64,000 nt of DNA from contig NZ_WOFH01000004.1 in assembly GCF_009733595.1 (NCBI RefSeq), positions 558,001-622,000 on the forward strand, written 5' to 3'. Below are positions 62,531 through 64,000 of this stretch, piece after piece. A program made the position numbers and the translations under genes. The stretch is from Actinomadura litoris. GTDB lineage: Bacteria; Actinomycetota; Actinomycetes; Streptosporangiales; Streptosporangiaceae. The notes beneath the pieces are model-generated. The model was not told the DNA's origin. It searched no databases and saw only the letters and a program-made list of their open reading frames with translations. Positions within the stretch are counted from its first letter, which is position 1. Each line of letters opens with the position of its first letter.

Positions 62531-63511
62531 TCAGCCCTGCGGCTCCGACGGGAGCGACGGCACCGCGCCCCGGGGCAGGACGAGCACCGGGCACGGCGCC
62601 GCGCGGACGATCTTGCCGGAGCCCTCGCCGAGGAACACCTTGCGCAGCGGGCCGTCGTTGCTGGACAGGCAGGCCAGCACCTCGCCGGGCAGCATGTCGC
62701 AGGAGCCGAGGGCCGCGGCGACACCGGTCCCGACGACGGCCTCGGTCTCCACGGCGGCCTTCCCGAGGCCGCCGGAGCCGCCCGCGCCGCTCCCCCCGCC
62801 CTGGCCGTCCGGGTCGTCGGTGAACAGGGCGGCGGCCTGGGCGAGGCCCTCCTCGGCCTGGGCGAGCTGCCGGGCCATGAGCTCGTCGGCGCCGCGGAAC
62901 CGGGCGGCGAGGCCGGGCGGGCGCAGCACCAGCGTGAGGAGCCGGATCGGCAGCCCGAGCACCCGCGCGAACCCGGCGGCCGAGGCGAGCGGCCCGCCCG
63001 CGTCGCGGTGCCGCCAGTAGGCGATGGTGAGCCGCTCGAACCGGGGCGGCGCCTCCTCGGCGTAGCCGCGCGGCGCGAGCAGGACGGGCACGGGCGAGCC
63101 GTGCAGCAGCTGGTCGGCGGTGCTGCCGATGGCGATCCGGCCGCGGCGGCCGCGCGGCGCGGAGCCGATCACGATCAGCCCGGCGCCGGTGTCGCGGGCG
63201 ACCTCGATCAGCCCGCGCCCGCTGCCCCGGTGCGCGTGGACGCGCCGGGTCACCCCGTCCCGGAGCGAGAGGGGGTAGAGGTGGTCCAGGGCCTGGTCGA
63301 GCGCGGCGTCCGAGCGTTCGCGCAGGTAGGACACCCACTCGGCGTCGACCGAGCCGGGCCCGCGCGCGGGCCAGGCGGGCGGGTGGATGTTGGCCACGGT
63401 CAGCGAGCCCTCGGCCGCCCGGACGAACCGCGCCCCCAGGGCCAGCGCGTCGTCGCCGCGGTCGTCGGGCGCGTACCCGACGAGGACGCGCATTCCGTCC
63501 CGGTCGCTCAT
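62531..63511 (-). CDS. Universal stress protein family, two UspA-like domains
   Basis: A 326-residue protein with a UspA domain (1-160: VLVGYAPDDRGDDALALGARFV...GLIVIGSAPRGRRGRIAIGSTADQLLHGSPVPVLLAPRG). The second domain is diverged (170-315) and ends in GEGSGKIVRAAPCPVLVLPRG. The GS-x8-GS-like ATP-binding loop is present in domain 1 (GSAPRGRRGRIAIGSTAD). A Gly-rich insert (GQGGGSGAGGSGGLG) lies in domain 2. ATG 63511 overlaps the permease stop (ATGA) and follows GGAAGGAG, so USP and permease are co-translated. Confidence 0.88.
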   Translation of the reverse strand: MSDRDGMRVLVGYAPDDRGDDALALGARFVRAAEGSLTVANIHPPAWPARGPGSVDAEWVSYLRERSDAALDQALDHLYPLSLRDGVTRRVHAHRGSGRGLIEVARDTGAGLIVIGSAPRGRRGRIAIGSTADQLLHGSPVPVLLAPRGYAEEAPPRFERLTIAYWRHRDAGGPLASAAGFARVLGLPIRLLTLVLRPPGLAARFRGADELMARQLAQAEEGLAQAAALFTDDPDGQGGGSGAGGSGGLGKAAVETEAVVGTGVAAALGSCDMLPGEVLACLSSNDGPLRKVFLGEGSGKIVRAAPCPVLVLPRGAVPSLPSEPQG

Positions 63512-64000
63512 CGGTTCTCCTTCCGGTTGCCGGGGGCGAGCCGCGAGTGGCGCCGCCCGTAGAGGGCGTAGGCGGCGAGCCCGACGAGCGTCCACAGCAG
63601 GAACACCATCCACGTGACGCCGCCGAGCCCGACCATCAGGTACACGCAGAACCCGACGCCGAGCAGCGGCGTCACCGGGTAGAGCGGTGTCCGGAAGCTG
63701 CGCGGCAGGTCGGGCCTGGTCCGCCGCAGCACGATGACGCCGACGCTGACCAGCGAGAAGGCGAACAGCGTGCCGATGCTGGTGGCGTCCACGAGGCGGC
63801 CGAGCGGGACCGCCGCGGCGAGCACCGCGATGAAGGCGGCGACGATCAGGGTGTTGGCGACGGGCACGGCGCGGCGCGGGCTGACCTTCTGGAACACGTG
63901 CGGGACGAGGCCGTCCCGCGACATCGCGAACAGGATGCGGGTCTGCCCGTACATGACGGTGAGCACGACGCTGGCGATCGCGACGACCGCGCCGAGCGAG
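63508..64000 (-). CDS. Amino acid permease (APC family), 5' part outside window
   Basis: The visible 163 C-terminal residues carry YGQTRILFAMSRDGLVPHVFQKVSPRRAVPVANTLIV, a strong signature of the cationic amino acid transporter (CAT) group. Four hydrophobic segments follow, including LFAFSLVSVGVIVLRRTRPDLPRSFRTPLYPVTPLLGVGFCVYLMVGLG. The tail is short and basic. The start lies beyond position 64000. Coupled to the stress protein gene. Substrate (basic or branched amino acids) unknown. Confidence 0.9.
   Translation of the reverse strand, partial: SLGAVVAIASVVLTVMYGQTRILFAMSRDGLVPHVFQKVSPRRAVPVANTLIVAAFIAVLAAAVPLGRLVDATSIGTLFAFSLVSVGVIVLRRTRPDLPRSFRTPLYPVTPLLGVGFCVYLMVGLGGVTWMVFLLWTLVGLAAYALYGRRHSRLAPGNRKENR

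Overview
The window is high-GC actinobacterial chromosome: frequent GTG starts, dense four-base ATGA overlaps, strong GC-rich hairpin terminators, a 6C-type small RNA, an actinobacterial SufR-led suf operon, and a fabG-fabI pair arranged like mycobacterial mabA-inhA. Gene content fits a Streptosporangiales/Thermomonosporaceae-type organism (Actinomadura-like); that placement is inference. No rRNA, phage, insertion sequence or CRISPR array was recognised. Both window edges cut a gene (fabI on the left, an amino-acid permease on the right).

Layout. 1-5.3 kb: fatty-acid synthesis (fabG-fabI), the TldD/TldE protease pair, a dodecin and a DUF3099 membrane protein. 5.4 kb: a 6C-like RNA with its own terminator. 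5.8-15.3 kb: acyl-CoA dehydrogenase, a fused acyl-CoA mutase (IcmF type) coupled to a helical-backbone metal/corrinoid-binding protein and divergent from a MarR regulator, then tryptophan dioxygenase and kynurenine monooxygenase, and a drug-type exporter. 15.3-17.6 kb: molybdenum-cofactor genes (mobA, moaA). 17.7-21.6 kb: lipase-like hydrolase, MMPL transporter and an orphan OmpR-type regulator. 21.7-32.4 kb: rtcB, then scattered selenocysteine genes (selB, selD, tRNA-Sec) interleaved with a MarR/MFS pair and a propionyl-CoA synthetase, then a TRIC-type channel and fdhD. 32.5-45.7 kb: FAD oxidoreductase, CBS protein, a MocR regulator with its YczE-type membrane partner, glycerate kinase operon with an S66 peptidase, sulfotransferase, ABC exporter, secreted Xaa-Pro dipeptidase. 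45.8-55.7 kb: enoyl-CoA hydratase, small HTH protein, ABC-F protein, three tandem AIM24 proteins, a degenerate EAL-CBS protein, and a two-component system. 55.8-64 kb: the complete suf iron-sulfur operon (sufR-B-D-Rieske-C-S-U-T), a universal stress protein and the permease.

The most striking feature is the selenocysteine set. SelD keeps an open frame but has lost the catalytic Cys/Lys and most of the metal-binding aspartates. SelB lacks switch I and the catalytic His of its G domain. The tRNA-Sec carries an unpaired position in three stems, and no selA is present where a selA-selB operon would be expected. Promoter-like elements remain in front of selD and the tRNA. This reads as a decaying or repurposed selenocysteine system. 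Other points of interest are several candidate operators: a perfect 17-bp palindrome, a triple half-site over a leaderless start, a 3x14-bp direct repeat over the MocR start, and 11-bp-phased CTGGGAG sites before the MMPL gene. There is also a coding minisatellite, an iron-box-like palindrome before sufR, and a six-codon leader ORF before the ABC-F gene.
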